This document shows, in pieces, positions 60,952 to 64,000 of a stretch of DNA of 64,000 nt; position 1 is the first letter of the stretch, and each line of letters opens with the position of its first letter. The position numbers were made by a program, and so were the translations under genes. Below the pieces are notes generated by a model. The model had not been told where the DNA came from. It searched no databases and saw only the letters and a list, made by a program, of their open reading frames with translations. The stretch comes from Dasypus novemcinctus (Eukaryota; Chordata; Mammalia; Cingulata; Dasypodidae): assembly GCF_030445035.2 (NCBI RefSeq), contig NC_080673.1, forward strand, positions 198,522,216-198,586,215, in the 5' to 3' direction.

Positions 60952-61924
60952 TCCTTAGGTTTTCTTGCGGTATAGATTGGATGGAATTATGAATGTCAAA
61001 AGCCAAGCAATATGGCTGACTCCAGAGCACTTAAACAAATAACCATTAATTTTGGACAAGGGCAGGTCTGATGTTTTCTTTATTAATTTGGTATCCACAC
61101 CATCTCTTCTGCATCCCAAATTGAAAGTCTTCAAGCCCATTCAGGGTTCTCAAACTCTTTTAGTAGTAAATTTCCACTGTTTTATTTCCAAGAAAATGTA
61201 GGAGGACCTGTTAGAACATAGCAGTCCCACTCATGAATATTATCATTTGTAGAAACAGTTACAGGTCTTTGTTTGACATTCGCTTTTGTTTTAAGTAAAA
61301 AGAGGTGTTAACTCTCTCCATCTAACCTAGGTTTAGTTAAGAAATCAAATTTTGGGCCAGACAAAATATTCATTGCCTGTGTATATTTCCACCCCATCTG
61401 GTCTTTAAATGACTCTTTTGAAATATATCAGAACACCTGGAAATTCGCCCTGAATTACCCATTGGTAATTGCCTGCATTGCAAAATAGTTGTGGCAAGAA
61501 CTATTTCCTATAACCATATGTTCGAAGCATACCCGTGCAATACATCCTGATTCCTTAATAATCCTAAACTTCTGTGGGTTTTGTGGTCCTGGAGTGGGTG
61601 ACCACATTGCAGTGAGATAGACTCCTGGTGGGGTGGGAGGGTACTGTACTAATGCTACACTTGATGACTTTTCCTGAACTATATGTTTTTGCTAATGGTT
61701 TTTCCGCATACTATGATATGTAATTTTGTGCTTCCTTCTCATAGTCTTCCACTAAACAATGAACTGAAAAGTAGATAAAACATCACCTCTGACCTTTGCC
61801 TTTCTGATATCACCACTTCTAAATGGATGTGGGGACATCATTTTCAGAACAAGATTTATCCTTGCATCTGAGCTGTTTGTTCTGGGGCAGGAAATCTTTC
61901 AGCAGCATCAGCCCCTAGTTCCAG
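60952..61924. other. Intergenic, nothing recognised
   Basis: AT-rich, no gene or repeat call. Confidence 0.4.
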
Positions 61925-62170
61925 TGGGAGTCTGGCCAAGTGGTAATGATCCTAGACTCTGGAACTGAATACTCTGGATCCACATTCTGGTCCCATCTCT
62001 TGTTAGTTTGATCTTGGGCAAGTTGCTTAAATTCTTTGTGCCTCAGTTTCCTCATCTGTAAAATGAGAATTATATTACCTATTTCAATGGCTTATTTTGA
62101 GATCTAATGGTGATATTACATGTAAAGTGCCTGCCACAAAATAAGTCCAAGTAAATTTCACCTATAAAAA
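61925..62170 (+). mobile_element. MIR, complete
   Basis: ctggccaagtggtaatgatc ctagactctggaa ... ttgggcaagttgcttaaatt ctttgtgcctcagtttcctc atctgtaaaatgag ... gtaaagtgcctgccac. Confidence 0.92.
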
Positions 62171-62324
62171 TATTCTTCCTCTCTCTCTTGGGTGGCCCAG
62201 GTTACTGACTAGAAGCCCCTGTACTCTGTTTGAGCCTACTTCCATTATTGTACACAGCATTATACCTGGCATACTGGGTCTGACTTCATGGGGTAATGAC
62301 TAACCTCCCCACTTCTACAGACGC

Positions 62325-62465
62325 TGGAAATGTATTTCATCTGCAACTCAGTATTCTCATCTGTAATAGGAGGATCATAACATCATCAAAGGTACGTAAA
62401 GATGACCTAAGCTAATGCATGCTAAATGTTTAATCAAATCCCTGGGAAGAATTGGCACTCAATGA
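62325..62465 (+). mobile_element. MIR relic
   Basis: cagtattctcatctgtaata ggaggatcataac ... gggaagaattggcactcaat gaa. Confidence 0.55.
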
Positions 62466-63068
62466 AATTTAACAAAACATATGCAAAAATTAGAACATAA
62501 AGATATAAGTTTTGAAAAACAGTATGTCAGGTCTGCTTATTTAAGAAGCTGCTCTTTGTGCTCACCAGCTGATGTTAATTCTTTCATTCCTACAGCAATT
62601 AATTTACTCATTAAGTCATTACATGTTTGCTTCTTTTTATAGGCCATTGCCCTGAGAAAACGAGTCCTTGCTTTTCTTTGGAAGTTTGAGACAGAGAGCA
62701 GGAGTCTCTTTTCTGTACTTACTGCTTTCCATAGAACTTCTAAAATCACATAAGGGCTCTAAATACTCAAATAAGAATGTGAAAAAGTGAACTTTGCTAA
62801 ATAAATATTCATAACGTGTAATTTACTAAATGAATATCTTTGTTAAGTGAATACACATAACATAAACTCCCATTGAACAGGCACAGAATTTAACCAAGTT
62901 ATAAAATTCATTAACCAGTGAGCATACTCATCCAATTAACAAATTAATCAGTTTTTCCTACTTTGAAAATGAATTCATACCTGAATGACTTATTATACTG
63001 ATCTTTTCTTATTTAAGGTTATTACTATAGAAACACTGAAAGTGGAGGAAAGGAAGATCATAGCTAGC

Positions 63069-63070
63069 AT

Positions 63071-63117
<47 letters not shown>

Positions 63118-63123
63118 TTTTAT
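63069..63123. repeat. (ATTT)n microsatellite
   Basis: About 13 units at the tail end of DAS-SINE copy 6. It probably grew from the A-rich tail of the SINE. Confidence 0.97.
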
Positions 63124-63518
63124 TTTTCTCACTCCCCCCCCCCCCCCCCCGTTGTCTGCTGTCTGTGTCCATTCGCTGTGTGTTCTTCTGTGTTCGCCTG
63201 TACTCTTGTCAGCAGCACGGGAATCAGCACTTCGTTTTTTTGTTGCGGCATCTTGCTGCAAGTCAGCTCTCCATGTGTGCAGCACCATTCCTGGGCAGGC
63301 TGCACTTTCTTTCGCACTGGGCAGCTCTCCTTAGGGGGCGCACTCCTTGCGTGTGGGGCTACCCTACGTGGGGACACCCCTGCGTGGCAGGGCACTCCTT
63401 GTGTGTATCAGCACTGTGCATGGGCCAGCTCCACACGGGTGAAGGAGGCCTGGGGTTTGAACTGCGGACCTCCCATGTAGTAGATGGACGCCCTAACCAC
63501 TGGGCCAAGTCCGCTTCC
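63124..63518 (-). mobile_element. DAS-SINE copy 6 (minus) with compound simple-repeat tail
   Basis: The minus-strand head lies near 63518 (GGAAGCGGACTTGGCCCAGTGG) and the body ends in a 17-C run at 63134-63150, next to an (ATTT)n array. Target duplications could not be recognised because the right flank is a T-rich low-complexity stretch. Confidence 0.88.
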
Positions 63519-63644
63519 CTTTTTCTTTTTTTGATTTTAACTGCCATACTGTATATATATCCTCAATGAAAACTTTTATATAAATTGTACAAAAAGGAAA
63601 GGACACAGCTTTTTACATTTTTTTTCATTTTGTTATTTGTTTTT

Positions 63645-63855
63645 TAACATTTATTAAATGTCAATGAACCTATCTCATTTGATTTTCACAATGATCCTGT
63701 GAAATGGACAATATTGGAAAATATTAACCCATTTACAGATGGTGAAAGTGAGGCTTAGAGATTAATCAGTTTGAACAGAGTCACATACCACAAGTCAATC
63801 TCAGAACAGGAATTCAACCCAAGGCTGTTTGATTCTGAAGCACCCTGTAGGTGCT
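63645..63855 (-). mobile_element. MIR, nearly complete
   Basis: tttgattttcacaatgatcc tgtgaaatggac ... cccatttacagatggtgaaa gtgaggcttagag ... ggaattcaacccaaggctgt. Confidence 0.85.
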
Positions 63856-63873
63856 TTCTCTACCTACACCCCA

Positions 63874-64000
63874 TGTTTTAGTTTGCTAAAGCTACTGCGA
63901 GTAAAATACTGGAAATGGGCTAGCTTTAATAAAGGGAATTTATTAGGGTAATACTGACTGTTCCAAGGCTGTGAAAATCAAGACATCATTAGAGATTCTG
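63874..64000 (-). mobile_element. LTR family 1, second copy (minus, cut by window end)
   Basis: Starts tgttttagtttgctaaag, the reverse complement of the 3' end of the LTR at 60420-60946, and stays alignable with it to the end of the window. Confidence 0.75.

Noticed and set aside
62985..63569. 194-codon open frame with a long Tyr/Leu/Phe/Ile repeat
   Set aside because: It translates an (ATTT)n microsatellite and a DAS-SINE.

Overview
This is vertebrate (placental mammal) genomic DNA with one recognisable protein-coding gene, HS3ST1 (heparan sulfate glucosamine 3-O-sulfotransferase 1), on the + strand. The likely source is an armadillo (Dasypus or a close relative). The window carries several tRNA-derived SINEs with flanking target-site duplications, built as a tRNA-like head followed by a roughly 180-nt unrelated body. 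That is the architecture described for the DAS-SINEs of the nine-banded armadillo. The species call rests on remembered family structure, not on a database search.

Layout. 1-4800: upstream intergenic DNA with a MIR, a DAS-SINE and two GATA-type sites. 4810-7280: CpG island holding the GC-box promoter and the inferred non-coding exon 1, which ends at a consensus donor at 5810/5811. 5811-32506: one intron of about 26.7 kb with many ancient MIR and L2 fragments, a hAT-type transposon, a DAS-SINE and a G-quadruplex motif. 32507-33830: exon 2, with a short 5' UTR, the complete intronless 315-codon reading frame (32616-33563) and a short AT-rich 3' UTR. 33850-64000: downstream intergenic DNA with no convincing gene, filled by MIR and L2 relics, MaLR-type LTRs, two younger LTR families, three more full DAS-SINEs, one short tRNA-monomer SINE and L1 3' ends.

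The protein is a Golgi-lumen enzyme that adds 3-O-sulfate to glucosamine in heparan sulfate and so makes the antithrombin-binding site. All key motifs are intact. Differences from other mammals lie in a Pro/Ala/Gly-rich stem just after the signal peptide.

No previously undescribed gene system stands out. The most interesting items are: a 20-codon upstream ORF in exon 1 whose stop codon is the first triplet of exon 2, so it exists only in spliced mRNA; two further short uORFs; two LTR families whose ends are fixed by 5-bp duplications and repeated copies; a three-layer nested insertion; and a pair of unidentified ~200-bp homologous repeats about 800 bp apart. Boundaries of old repeats are approximate, since they were read by eye.
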